Assembly (NCBI GenBank): GCA_964555355.1
Contig: CAZKRY010000011.1
Span: 1 to 64,000 of the forward strand
Length of the DNA stretch: 64,000 bases
Direction of reading: 5' to 3'
Source: CAIKBL01 sp964555355
GTDB lineage: Bacteria > Pseudomonadota > Gammaproteobacteria > Ga0077536
Below are positions 44,251 through 53,023 of the stretch, one piece after another; position 1 is the first letter of the stretch; each line of letters starts with the position of its first letter. Made by a program: the position numbers and the translations under genes. Below the pieces are notes generated by a model that was given only the letters and a program-made list of their open reading frames with translations, ran no database searches and was not told where the DNA came from.

Positions 44251-44256
44251 TATAAT
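44251..44256 (+). promoter_or_regulatory. Possible -10 box for hyuA
   Basis: TATAAT at 44251-44256, 104 bp before the hyuA ATG. The -35 region (about 44227-44233, TTACATG) is a poor match to consensus, which fits an activator-dependent or weak promoter. The palindrome ends 25 bp upstream. Confidence 0.4.
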
Positions 44257-44359
44257 CTTGTAGTAGTTATGTACGATGAGTCGGTGTGCCGACGCTTGGC
44301 TGGGTAATTGCGGGTGCTCACAGTCCAAGGGTGATGCATCGATAAGCGAGGAGGGCCGG

Positions 44360-46423
44360 ATGAAATATGTGTTAGGCGTGGATATTGGCGGCACCTTCAC
44401 CGATTTTTCGTTGGTGAATCCGCAAGGCCGTATCTCGTTGTGGAAAGAAGCCACAACTCCTAAAGATCGGGCTGAGGCTATTCGGATCGGAGTGCGTGCA
44501 CTGGCGAGTCAACTTGGACTCTCGCTTGATCAATTTTTAGCCAGTATCGACTTATTCGTGCACGGCTCGACGATTGCTACCAATACCGTCATTGAGCGGA
44601 ATGGCCCCAAGACCGCGCTCATTTGTACCGAAGGCTTTCGCGATGTCATTCACTTTCGCGATGGTTTTAAGCCCGAGCGCTACAACATTCAGCTACCACC
44701 GCCGGACGATTTCATCCCGCGTTACTTACGTGTACCGGTTAAAGAACGTGTCAATTACGCCGGCCAAGTAGTGCAACCGCTCGATCTGGATTCCGTCCGA
44801 TCGGCGGCCGCGACTCTTCGCCGAGAAGGCGTCGAATCGGTCGCGGTCGCGTTACTGTGGTCGATCATGAATCCGGCCCACGAACGGGCGGTGCGCTCTG
44901 TTCTTGAAGCGGAACTTCCAGGGATCCCGGTGGTACTGAGTTCCGACGTTTTGCCGATGATTCGCGAATGGGAACGCACCACCTGTACCGTATTGAGTGC
45001 CTATGTGTTGCCTCGTATCTCGCGCTACATGCTCGAGCTGGAAGACTTTCTGCATCAGCATGGCTTTCCGCATCCACTGTTGATCATGCAGCTCAACGGC
45101 GGGACCTCGACGGTTAAAAAAATCTTGCAGCGGCCTATTTATTCACTAGCGTCCGGCCCGGCCGCGGCACCGATTGCCGGCCTATATTGCGCGCAGCGCG
45201 CGGGCATCAAAGATGTCATCACGGTCGACATGGGCGGCACGAGTTTCGATGTCTCTTTAGTGCACGATGGAATGCCGTCCTTGACGCGCGAGTTGCGCGT
45301 GCACGATATGCCGGTAGGGGTGGCGGCGGTCGACGTCCATTCGATCGGTGCCGGCGGTGGCTCGATCGCATGGATAGACAAAGGCGGGGCGCTACAAGTG
45401 GGGCCGCAGAGCGCGGGCGCCGAGCCGGGGCCGGTGTGCTATGACACCGGCGGTACCGAACCAACGTGTACGGACGCGAATGTTGTGCTTGGTTTTATCA
45501 ATCCCGACTATTTCCTGGGTGGGCGTCGCAAAATAAATCCCGAGTTATCGCGTCGCGCCGTCGAAGAACGTATCGCACGTCCGCTCGGCATCAGCGTGGC
45601 CGAGGCCGCGCATGGCGTGTTTCGCATCATCAATAACAACATGGTGGACGCGATCCGCGTGGTATCAATCGAACGCGGTATCGATCCGCGCAACTATTGC
45701 TTGGTGGTCGGCGGTGGCGCGGGAGCAATTCACGCTGGGGTTTTGGGCCGCACGCTCGGAATGAAAAAGGCGATCATTCCGCAGTACAGCGGCGTGTTTT
45801 GTTCCTTCGGCATGATCGTGAGCGATGTGCGGCACGATTACATGCAGGCGTTCGCGAGTAACACTGGCCAGTTTGATTTGGATGGCGTCAATCGCGTGCT
45901 CTCGGATCTAGAAGAAAAGGCACTTAACGACATGCGCGAAGAGGGCTTCCCGGAAGGGACCGTGTCGCTCACCCGCTTCGCTGATGCGAAGTATCCTTCG
46001 CAAATCCACGAACTCACGATCCCGGTACCTGGAACTGGCCCGCTCACCGCCGCGGACATCCCCGCGATGGCGCAAGAATTTCACGCGCTGCACGAGCGGA
46101 TGTTTACCTACAACGTGGTGGACAGCAGCGTCGATTTGTTCCACTGGCGAGTGATTGCTCACCGCGCTGTTTCAGCACCCGCGGCGCCCGCGCAGGAACC
46201 GAGTAAGAACGATGCTTCGGGCCTACAAAAGGGCACGCGGCGCGTGTATTTCGCCGACATTAACGAGTACCGCGACACGCCCATTTATGACGGCGACCGG
46301 TTATCGTTTGGCATGCAGGTGAACGGACCCGCTGTTGTCGAGCAAATGAATACGACTATCGTGGTTTTTCCAGGCCAAAAGCTATCGGTTAATCGCTTTG
46401 GCGATTTCGAACTTGATCTATAG
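44360..46423 (+). CDS. hyuA: Hydantoinase/oxoprolinase subunit A
   Basis: 687 residues. YVLGVDIGGTFTDFSLV is the ATP-binding N-terminus of hydantoinase A / N-methylhydantoinase A / acetone carboxylase beta proteins. VITVDMGGTSFDVSLV in the middle is the second phosphate-binding loop. With HyuB it would hydrolyse a cyclic amide such as N-methylhydantoin or 5-oxoproline with ATP; acetone carboxylase-like activity would need a third subunit, which is absent. The ATG at 44360 has GAGGAGGG 5 bp upstream; the frame open from 44276 is not preferred. It is the first gene of hyuA-hyuB-regulator. Confidence 0.88.
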   Translation: MKYVLGVDIGGTFTDFSLVNPQGRISLWKEATTPKDRAEAIRIGVRALASQLGLSLDQFLASIDLFVHGSTIATNTVIERNGPKTALICTEGFRDVIHFRDGFKPERYNIQLPPPDDFIPRYLRVPVKERVNYAGQVVQPLDLDSVRSAAATLRREGVESVAVALLWSIMNPAHERAVRSVLEAELPGIPVVLSSDVLPMIREWERTTCTVLSAYVLPRISRYMLELEDFLHQHGFPHPLLIMQLNGGTSTVKKILQRPIYSLASGPAAAPIAGLYCAQRAGIKDVITVDMGGTSFDVSLVHDGMPSLTRELRVHDMPVGVAAVDVHSIGAGGGSIAWIDKGGALQVGPQSAGAEPGPVCYDTGGTEPTCTDANVVLGFINPDYFLGGRRKINPELSRRAVEERIARPLGISVAEAAHGVFRIINNNMVDAIRVVSIERGIDPRNYCLVVGGGAGAIHAGVLGRTLGMKKAIIPQYSGVFCSFGMIVSDVRHDYMQAFASNTGQFDLDGVNRVLSDLEEKALNDMREEGFPEGTVSLTRFADAKYPSQIHELTIPVPGTGPLTAADIPAMAQEFHALHERMFTYNVVDSSVDLFHWRVIAHRAVSAPAAPAQEPSKNDASGLQKGTRRVYFADINEYRDTPIYDGDRLSFGMQVNGPAVVEQMNTTIVVFPGQKLSVNRFGDFELDL

Positions 46424-46456
46424 TCCGGCGCAAGCGCCAGCATTAGGAGTACGACC

Positions 46457-48370
46457 ATGAGCACTGTGGACCCTGTCAAATTTTCCGCGCGCGATCGCGC
46501 AAGCTTGCAACTAGATGCTGATTTAGGCATCGACCCGATCACTTTCTCGGTCATTCTCAATCGTTTTAACACGATCGCGCGCGAGATGACGCTCACGCTC
46601 GAGTACACGTCGTGGACATCGATCCTCGCGTTGGCCCGCGATTTCTCCTGCGCGATTTACGATAACAAAGGCCGCCAGGTTTGCATGCAGGACGCGTTGC
46701 CCGTGCACACCAATTCGTTGCATGTCATTTTGGGTTCGATGGTCAAGGCATTTGACGGCAAGGTGTATGACGGTGATGTGATCGTGAGTAACGATCCGTA
46801 TAGCGGCAATACTCATGTCGGCGATTTCGTAACGGCGTGTCCCGTGTTCTACAAGGGCGAACACATGTTCTGGGCGGTGACGAAAGGGCATCAGCTTGAT
46901 TGCGGCGCCTACCAGCCGACCAGCGTGGCGCCTAGCGCACAGAACGTGTGGCAAGAAGCGCTGCAGTTGCCACCGATTAAGTTCTACGAGCGCGGCGAAC
47001 CACGCCAAGATGTTATCAATATGTATTTGGCTAATGTTCGATATCGCGACTGGTTGTACGGCGACTTGATGGCGCAGCTCGGCTCGATCTGGAACGGCAA
47101 ACGCCGCATGATCGAGCTAATTGACGAATACGGTCCCGACGATGTGCGGCGTTACGTCGAGGCGATTCTAGACTACGCCGATCGGCGTACGTCGGCGGAG
47201 CTCCGCGCGATTCCGGAAGGCTCCTATGTCGGCGAAGCGTGGATCGATACCGACGGCATGGGCAATACCGGCCTCAAAGTACGTGCCACGGTGACGGTTA
47301 AAGACGACCACGTGCACGTCGATTTCGCCGGCAGCGCACCGCAGGGCAAGGGCGCGACCAACGGTACCGTAGGTGTTATGCAAGCGGCGGCCGGTATTCC
47401 GATCCTTTGCGCGATCGATGCCGATATTCCGCACAACGATGGATGTCTACGTCACATCACGGCCGATGCGCCGACGGGCTCGATTGTTAAAGCGGCGTAT
47501 CCCGCCGCCACCGCGATGGCGACGCTGTGCCCGGCGGGTCAAGAAAAGGAGGCGGTGTGGAAAGCGCTTGCGTTGGCGGCGCCGGAGCGTACCACGGCAG
47601 GCTACGGAGGGTTTCATTGCATTCCGTCGATTTCCGGCGTGGATAAACGCACCGATAAGCACACCGAGTGGGCAGCGATGTTTTTCAACGGCGGGTCTGG
47701 CGGCGGCGCGTCGAAGAATGCCGATGGGTGGCCGTTGATTATGACGTCTTCCGGCATGGGCGGACTCAAAATCTTGAGCACGGAAATGTCGGAGCTGCTT
47801 TATCCAATCATGATTGATCATCATGAAATTGAAACGGATTCGATGGGCCATGGGCGCACCATAGGCGGCGCTGGGATCCGCATCGCCGTGCGGCCATATA
47901 GCGCGCCGATGGATTGCCATGTCACTGGCGACGGCGCGGACAATCCACCGTTTGGATTGTTCGGCGGCACCCCGGGAATCGGCGGTGGCAATTATCGCGA
48001 AGACCTAACGAGTGGGCACCGGACCTACTGTTCAAGCAAAGGCTATTTAAAGATCGACGAGGGCCAAGTTTGGGTCGGTGTGTCATCCGGCGGTGGGGGC
48101 TATGGCGATCCAATTGAGCGCGATGCCGAAAAAGTCTGCGCCCATGTACGCGATGGCATCATTTCGAGTGAAAGTGCATTCGAAATTTATGGAGTGGTGA
48201 TGCGCGCCGGCTCGAATGAACTCGATGCCGAGGCAACGCGCGCGCGTCGCGCGCAACTCAAGGAATCACGTGGGCCGTTGCCGACGATCTTGCCGACAGG
48301 GCCTGGCTCAGGAACCTGGCGGCAACGCGACATGCGACCAGGGGATGAGTATTTGATCGATCCGCAGTAG
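46457..48370 (+). CDS. hyuB: Hydantoinase/oxoprolinase subunit B
   Basis: 637 residues of the HyuB family. The N-terminal DPITFSVILNRFNTIAREM is typical of family members. The NDPYSGNTHVGDFVTACPVF segment, GMGNTGLKVRATV and the C-terminal GGTPG and SGGGGYGDP segments also fit. It pairs with HyuA, 33 bp upstream, to form an ATP-dependent cyclic-amide hydrolase. A GGAG lies before the ATG. The regulator gene follows after 6 bp. Together with the demethylases on the other strand it suggests a route from an N-methylated cyclic amide to glycine. Confidence 0.88.
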   Translation: MSTVDPVKFSARDRASLQLDADLGIDPITFSVILNRFNTIAREMTLTLEYTSWTSILALARDFSCAIYDNKGRQVCMQDALPVHTNSLHVILGSMVKAFDGKVYDGDVIVSNDPYSGNTHVGDFVTACPVFYKGEHMFWAVTKGHQLDCGAYQPTSVAPSAQNVWQEALQLPPIKFYERGEPRQDVINMYLANVRYRDWLYGDLMAQLGSIWNGKRRMIELIDEYGPDDVRRYVEAILDYADRRTSAELRAIPEGSYVGEAWIDTDGMGNTGLKVRATVTVKDDHVHVDFAGSAPQGKGATNGTVGVMQAAAGIPILCAIDADIPHNDGCLRHITADAPTGSIVKAAYPAATAMATLCPAGQEKEAVWKALALAAPERTTAGYGGFHCIPSISGVDKRTDKHTEWAAMFFNGGSGGGASKNADGWPLIMTSSGMGGLKILSTEMSELLYPIMIDHHEIETDSMGHGRTIGGAGIRIAVRPYSAPMDCHVTGDGADNPPFGLFGGTPGIGGGNYREDLTSGHRTYCSSKGYLKIDEGQVWVGVSSGGGGYGDPIERDAEKVCAHVRDGIISSESAFEIYGVVMRAGSNELDAEATRARRAQLKESRGPLPTILPTGPGSGTWRQRDMRPGDEYLIDPQ

Positions 48371-48376
48371 GTACAA

Positions 48377-49036
48377 ATGGAAGCAAGTCACTCAAACAAG
48401 AACGCGCTACTCGTAGGCAAGTACCAGGCACAGGGTAACAATGCGATCGCTTCCGAGGTGGGCCAGGAAGGCCTACCGCGTGGCGACGAATTCGACGGCA
48501 CCGAAGTGCGGACGTTACGCAAGGTTCGTCAATTGTCGTTGGCGGAACTCGCGATTAAAACGGGGCTCTCGGTTGGCTACTTGAGCCAGATAGAACGCAA
48601 TATGTCGGTGCCGTCGGTCAAAGCGCTGACGGTGATCGCGCGCGCCCTGGATGTCACCGTGAGTTGGTTTTTTTCCGGCGGACATTCGGGTGCGGAGGCG
48701 GACAAGGGTTTTGTGGTCAGACGCGCTAATCGGCGCCGGATCATTTTCCGCGAAGGCTTTGTCGACTACCTTCTCTCGCCGTCGCTCGAAGGAACGCTGG
48801 AATTAGTGTTGAGCCATTTCAAGCCAGGCTCCAATACCGGCGAACCCTATACGCATCGTGGCGAAGAAGGCGGTATGGTGCTGCAGGGCAAGCTCCGCAT
48901 TACCGTCGGCGAACGAAGTTTTGATTTAGACCAAGGAGACAGCTTTACCTTTCTTAGTACCGAACCGCATCGCTATGAGAATATTAGCGATGGCGAAACC
49001 ATAGTCATCTACGCGGTTACTCCACCATCGTATTAG
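48377..49036 (+). CDS. XRE-family regulator with C-terminal cupin
   Basis: 219 residues. A helix-turn-helix of XRE type lies at about 40-92 (VRTLRKVRQLSLAELAIKTGLSVGYLSQIERN). A cupin effector domain spans about 145-215, with GEPYTHRGEEGGMVLQGKLRITVGE and LDQGDSFTF. This arrangement is shared with PuuR-like regulators of polyamine, amine and amide catabolism. The first 30 residues are an extra N-terminal tail. It is the third gene of the hyuAB operon and is the best candidate to bind the TTTCACT sites in the divergent promoter region. Confidence 0.88.
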   Translation: MEASHSNKNALLVGKYQAQGNNAIASEVGQEGLPRGDEFDGTEVRTLRKVRQLSLAELAIKTGLSVGYLSQIERNMSVPSVKALTVIARALDVTVSWFFSGGHSGAEADKGFVVRRANRRRIIFREGFVDYLLSPSLEGTLELVLSHFKPGSNTGEPYTHRGEEGGMVLQGKLRITVGERSFDLDQGDSFTFLSTEPHRYENISDGETIVIYAVTPPSY

Positions 49037-49164
49037 CCGCGCCGAAACAATCGATACAAAGCCCCTAAACGCATGACATCCTAACGTTACACAGGATCGG
49101 CACACTGTCTCCATCGCGGACATCACTTCCGCGACATCAAATTCAGACACTAAGGAGATGGCAC

Positions 49165-49431
49165 GTGAGTTCGACCATTAAAGCACTTTTGATCACTGCC
49201 GCCGTGGCGGGCGGCCAAGCTGTTCAGGCCGCCGGTTTCGCGCCGTGGAGTGAAAGTCGCCCTGTGACAACCGAAAAATCAACCATGCAAGTCCGCGTTA
49301 CGCAAATCGGTTTCGCGCCTTGGCGTGTACACACGCGGGCCGAATCAACCGCGACGTTGACTGTAGCGCCGACACTTGCGGTCTACGCCGGATCGGTTGG
49401 CTTCGCGCCTTGGACTAAACCGAACGCGTAG
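49165..49431 (+). CDS. Small secreted protein with three GFAPW repeats
   Basis: 88 residues starting at GTG 49165, 7 bp after AAGGAG. Residues 1-22 form a signal peptide (cleavage near VQA-A). The pentapeptide G-F-A-P-W occurs at 24-28, 49-53 and 79-83, with spacers of 20 and 25 residues. The DNA of the three copies is nearly the same (GG-T/C-TTCGCGCC-G/T-TGG). The first copy would begin one residue after the cleavage site. Spacers are rich in Thr, Val and Ala with no cysteine. No family is recognised; a precursor peptide, a surface ligand or a structural repeat are all possible. Confidence 0.7.
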   Translation: MSSTIKALLITAAVAGGQAVQAAGFAPWSESRPVTTEKSTMQVRVTQIGFAPWRVHTRAESTATLTVAPTLAVYAGSVGFAPWTKPNA

Positions 49432-49477
49432 TCTGCAAAGGCTTAGCTAACGGAAATTGCAGATCACTGGCCATTTA

Positions 49478-49561
49478 TGTTGGGGTTCGCTGCGCTCACC
49501 CCAACCTACAATTTAAGAACGCTCGAAAGGTAGGTTGGGGTGAGCCACGCGAACCCCAACA
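49478..49561. repeat. Inverted pair of 32-bp palindromic units
   Basis: The left unit 49478-49509 (TGTTGGGGTTCGC...) and right unit 49530-49561 are reverse complements with 3 mismatches, separated by 20 bp. Both contain GGTTGGGGTGAGC. A related decayed unit lies at 2501-2526. This resembles dispersed palindromic (REP-like) elements, and the pair forms a long hairpin. No REP-associated transposase is seen in the window. Confidence 0.8.
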
Positions 49562-49697
49562 AAGCGCAGACTCATGCAAAAAAGTCTTGTTGGCGGCCAT
49601 CGTGGTATTGTGCCATTGCGTCGCCAAGCGGAATTGGGGTGACGCACCTGGCTATCGTACTATGCAGGGAATTTCACCCCGCAATAGGACGGTAGCC

Positions 49698-50903
49698 ATG
49701 CCCTTCGATCCCACTCCCAAAGTCCAAGAACTCAAAGACCGCCTCAACCGCTTCATGGAGCGGTATATCTACCCCAATGAAAAGCGTCATGTAAAAGAAG
49801 CGGAAGAGTACGGGCCATGGAAGGTGTTGCCGCTGATCGAAGAACTGAAGCCCATTGCGCGCGAGCAGGGTTTGTGGAATTTGTTTCTGCCGGAATCCGC
49901 ACACGGCGCGGGGCTCACCAATCTTGAATACGCACCGCTGTGCGAAATCATGGGGCGCTCGCTGTTAGCCCCGGAAGTGTTTAATTGCTCGGCGCCCGAT
50001 ACCGGCAACATGGAAGTATTGGCGCGCTATGGTACCCCGGAACATCAAGAACGCTGGCTTAAGCCATTACTGGCGGGCGAGATCCGGTCTTGTTTTGCGA
50101 TGACTGAACCCGAAGTGGCATCGAGTGACGCGACGAATATCCAATCCTCGATCGTCCGAGACGGTGACCACTACGTGATTAACGGTCATAAGTGGTACAC
50201 CACGAACGCCACCGATCCGCGTTGCAAGATTTGCATCTTCATGGGGAAAACGGATCCCAACAATTCAAATCGCTATAAACAACAGTCGATGATTCTAGTG
50301 CCGATGGATGCCCTAGGGATTGAAGTCATTCGCTCTCTGCCGGTATTCGGTTTCTACGGCATGCCAGATCGGGCGTCCGAAGTCATGTTTCGCAATGTGC
50401 GGGTACCGGCATCCAACATGCTGCTCGGCGAAGGCCGTGGTTTTGAGATTGCGCAAGGTCGCTTGGGGCCAGGCCGCATTCACCACTGTATGCGAGAGAT
50501 CGGGCGTGCCGAACGTGCGCTTGAACTCATGTGTAAGCGCACGTTGAGCCGCGTGGCCTTCGGTAAGCCCATCGCGGAAAACGGCGTCACGCTGGAGCGC
50601 ATCGCGGAGTCCCGCATCATGATCGAACAGGCGCGGTTGCTCACGCTAAATGCCGCGCATCGCATGGATACGGTCGGCAATAAAGTCGCGAAGGCCGAGA
50701 TCGCCATGATCAAAGTGGCAGTGCCCAACATGACCGGCAAAGTCATCGACTGGTCGATTCAAGCGCATGGCGGTGGTGGTACCAGCAATGATTTTGGCTT
50801 ATCCGCCGCGTATGCGATGTCGCGCGTGCTGCGCTTGGCCGATGGCCCGGATGAGGTCCATCGCCAACAGCTTGCCAAACTCGAATTAAAGAAATATCAG
50901 TAA
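49698..50903 (+). CDS. Acyl-CoA dehydrogenase
   Basis: 401 residues. Signatures include CFAMTEPEVASSDATNI (FAD/substrate contact), GHKWYTTNA and the C-terminal GGGGTSNDFGLSAAYAMSRVLRLADGPDEVHRQQLAK. This is the medium/long-chain-like ACAD10/ACAD11 branch. It introduces an alpha,beta double bond into an acyl-CoA, with ETF as electron acceptor. The ATG at 49698 fits the family start (MPFDPTPKVQELKDRLNRF). An open frame to 49587 adds a non-homologous segment that follows the repeat pair. It stands alone; the closest related functions are the enoyl-CoA hydratase and the APH-fold protein. Confidence 0.9.
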   Translation: MPFDPTPKVQELKDRLNRFMERYIYPNEKRHVKEAEEYGPWKVLPLIEELKPIAREQGLWNLFLPESAHGAGLTNLEYAPLCEIMGRSLLAPEVFNCSAPDTGNMEVLARYGTPEHQERWLKPLLAGEIRSCFAMTEPEVASSDATNIQSSIVRDGDHYVINGHKWYTTNATDPRCKICIFMGKTDPNNSNRYKQQSMILVPMDALGIEVIRSLPVFGFYGMPDRASEVMFRNVRVPASNMLLGEGRGFEIAQGRLGPGRIHHCMREIGRAERALELMCKRTLSRVAFGKPIAENGVTLERIAESRIMIEQARLLTLNAAHRMDTVGNKVAKAEIAMIKVAVPNMTGKVIDWSIQAHGGGGTSNDFGLSAAYAMSRVLRLADGPDEVHRQQLAKLELKKYQ

Positions 50904-50923
50904 AGTCTTTTCCAGTCCGCGTC

Positions 50924-50970
50924 GCGCGCGCATTTCATTGTGGCGCGCGCGCACCATTTCCATGTGGCGC
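50924..50970. repeat. Two imperfect direct repeats of about 24 bp
   Basis: GCGCGCGCATTTCATTGTGGCGC (50924-50946) and GCGCGCGCACCATTTCCATGTGGCGC (50945-50970), differing by a small insertion and few bases. They lie in the 221-bp gap between the acyl-CoA dehydrogenase and kamA-like genes. The role is unknown. Confidence 0.45.
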
Positions 50971-51124
50971 ATATACGTCTTTGCGAGCGAAACGGAATTC
51001 GTTATGGTCTTCGCTCACTCGCACTGCTAATGAGGAGGTGTAACGCGCGCAAAAACTCAAGCTCAATTACGTAAGGTCAGTCGATGACTGGCAATCCTAG
51101 GCGAACCACACGGAGGACTATCCG

Positions 51125-52474
51125 ATGTCAACGTACAGATTGACTGCCACCAGACGCGCCCCGGTAACGCAAGCGTACAAGGCGTATCATGGAAGAAATT
51201 TTCGCGAGATCCCGCAGATCTCGGCTTTGAGCAAGGAGCTCTTGTTCGATATAGAAGTCGTCTCGCAGGTGTTCCCCTTCAAGGTGAACAATTTTGTGAT
51301 CGACCATTTGATCGAGTGGGATAAAGCCCCGCGAGATCCAATGTTTAATCTTACTTTCCCTCGCCGTGAGATGTTGTCGGCGCGCGACTATGAGGCCGTT
51401 GCCGACGCATTGATGCGTGGCGATGAGACCGCCGAGTTACAACACACGGTATCCAGGATCCGCGCGGAGCTAAACCCGCATCCGGCCGGGCAGTACGATC
51501 TAAATGTGCCCAGCTTGAACGGCGGTAGGCTGGCGGGAATCCAGCACAAATACCGCGAGACCGTGCTGTTTTTCCCAAGCCAGGGACAAACTTGTCACGC
51601 GTATTGCACATTTTGCTTTCGGTGGCCGCAGTTTGTCGGGCCGAGCATGCAGCGGTTCGCCGCGCGTGAAACGAATTCGTTGATCGCCTATCTTGCCGCG
51701 CATCCCGAAGTCACGGATTTGCTCTACACCGGCGGCGATCCGCTGATTATGTCGGCCCGCAATCTCGCGGCTTATTTGCAACCGGTGTTGGATGCGTCGC
51801 TACCCAATTTGCAGCGGATCCGTCTGGGGACCAAAGCGCTGAGTTATTGGCCGTATCGTTTTGTAACCGACCCTGACGCGGGCGAGTTACTCGCGCTTTT
51901 TAGTCGGATTGTGAAAAGCGGCCGGCATCTCGCCGTCATGGCGCACTTCAATCATCCGCGGGAATTAACGCCGACCATCGTGCAAGAAGCCGTGGCGCGA
52001 GTGCGCGCAACCGGCGCCGAGATCCGTACGCAATCGCCGGTGATGCGCCACATCAACGATGATGCGGAAACCTGGGCCGATCTATGGCGTGCGCAGGTGA
52101 ATCTGGGCTGCATTCCGTATTACATGTTTCTCGCCCGGGATACCGGCGCCCAACGGCACTTTGGGGTACCTTTAGTGCGCGCTGTTGGCATCTACCGGCA
52201 AGCGTATCGGCGTGTAAGTGGTTTAAGCCGTACGGTGCGTGGGCCGAGTATGTCAGCAAGCCCGGGCAAGGTGGAAGTCATGGGTGTCTCACAGATAGGC
52301 AGTGAGCGAGTAATTTCCTTGCGCTTTCTCCAAGCACGCGATCCGGCGTGGGTCATGCGTCCGTTTTTCGCGCGTTATGACGCGGAAGCGTTGTGGCTCG
52401 ACGATCTGCGCCCGGCCTTTAACGAAGCGCGGTTTTTCTTTGAGGAGAGTGACCGCCAATCTTTCGCACACTGA
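51125..52474 (+). CDS. KamA-family radical SAM protein (lysine 2,3-aminomutase-like)
   Basis: 449 residues. The radical SAM cluster motif is C157-H-A-Y-C161-T-F-C164-F. The surroundings VFPFKVNNFVIDHLIEWDKAPRDP and LYTGGDPLIMS match the lysine 2,3-aminomutase family. The PLP lysine of true aminomutases lies in a glycine-rich PGGGGK-type loop; here the nearest match is S-P-G-K-V-E-V (about residues 380-386), so PLP binding is possible but the loop is short. The substrate may be lysine, glutamate or something else. GGAGGA precedes the ATG. No partner in a beta-amino-acid pathway is adjacent. Confidence 0.85.
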   Translation: MSTYRLTATRRAPVTQAYKAYHGRNFREIPQISALSKELLFDIEVVSQVFPFKVNNFVIDHLIEWDKAPRDPMFNLTFPRREMLSARDYEAVADALMRGDETAELQHTVSRIRAELNPHPAGQYDLNVPSLNGGRLAGIQHKYRETVLFFPSQGQTCHAYCTFCFRWPQFVGPSMQRFAARETNSLIAYLAAHPEVTDLLYTGGDPLIMSARNLAAYLQPVLDASLPNLQRIRLGTKALSYWPYRFVTDPDAGELLALFSRIVKSGRHLAVMAHFNHPRELTPTIVQEAVARVRATGAEIRTQSPVMRHINDDAETWADLWRAQVNLGCIPYYMFLARDTGAQRHFGVPLVRAVGIYRQAYRRVSGLSRTVRGPSMSASPGKVEVMGVSQIGSERVISLRFLQARDPAWVMRPFFARYDAEALWLDDLRPAFNEARFFFEESDRQSFAH

Positions 52475-52491
52475 CGGTAAAAGAAGCACAC

Positions 52492-52519
52492 GCGGCTGCG
52501 TATCCATATCCGCAGCCGC
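52492..52519 (+). terminator. Hairpin after the kamA-like gene
   Basis: GCGGCTGCG (52492-52500), loop TATCCATATC, CGCAGCCGC (52511-52519): a perfect 9-bp stem 18 bp after the stop. A short T-poor tail follows, so termination is plausible but not certain. Confidence 0.5.
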
Positions 52520-52584
52520 TTGGTGCATGTAGGCTTGGCGGTTATGCTGCTTCTCCTTTCATCACGCGATCTACGAGGTTACGC

Positions 52585-53010
52585 ATGACTGAGTTACGAG
52601 AGATCCATGATCGCTTGATGATTTTAGAAACGTTGAACCGCTACACCTGGGGCTACGACAGCCGTGACCTTGACTTGCTGGGAAGCACGTTTGCGGAAAA
52701 CGGTGTGTTTTCAATTGAACTCGCCGGCACCGACGGGTGGGGACCGTACACGGGGCGGGCGCAGATCGTCGAGTGGCTTGCAGGGGTCATGCAAACGCAA
52801 TCGGATCAGCGTCGCCATCTCGTTAGCAATTTTGTCTTTCGCGCGCAGCAACCGGAGTCGGCCGTCGTCGATTCGATCCTAGCGCTTACGGCGGTTGAGA
52901 ATAATTCAGCACGCCTGGTCTGCACCGGCACCTATCGCGATGAAATGATCAAGGCCGATGGACAATGGCGCATTCAGCGCAAATTGTTGCGGCTGGATAA
53001 TGCGTTCTGA
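52585..53010 (+). CDS. SnoaL-like / NTF2-fold protein
   Basis: 141 residues. REIHDRLMILETLNRYTWGYDSRDLDLLGSTFAENGVFSIEL is the typical start of the SnoaL_4 group, with the rest of an alpha+beta cone (RAQIVEWLAG, HLVSNFVF, YRDEMIKADGQWRI). A small-molecule isomerase or dehydratase, or a small binding protein, is possible. It is shorter than the one at 21062 and not closely similar. GAGG lies upstream of the ATG. It is convergent with the L,D-transpeptidase, 13 bp apart. Confidence 0.75.
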   Translation: MTELREIHDRLMILETLNRYTWGYDSRDLDLLGSTFAENGVFSIELAGTDGWGPYTGRAQIVEWLAGVMQTQSDQRRHLVSNFVFRAQQPESAVVDSILALTAVENNSARLVCTGTYRDEMIKADGQWRIQRKLLRLDNAF

Positions 53011-53023
53011 GGAAGGAACTGAA

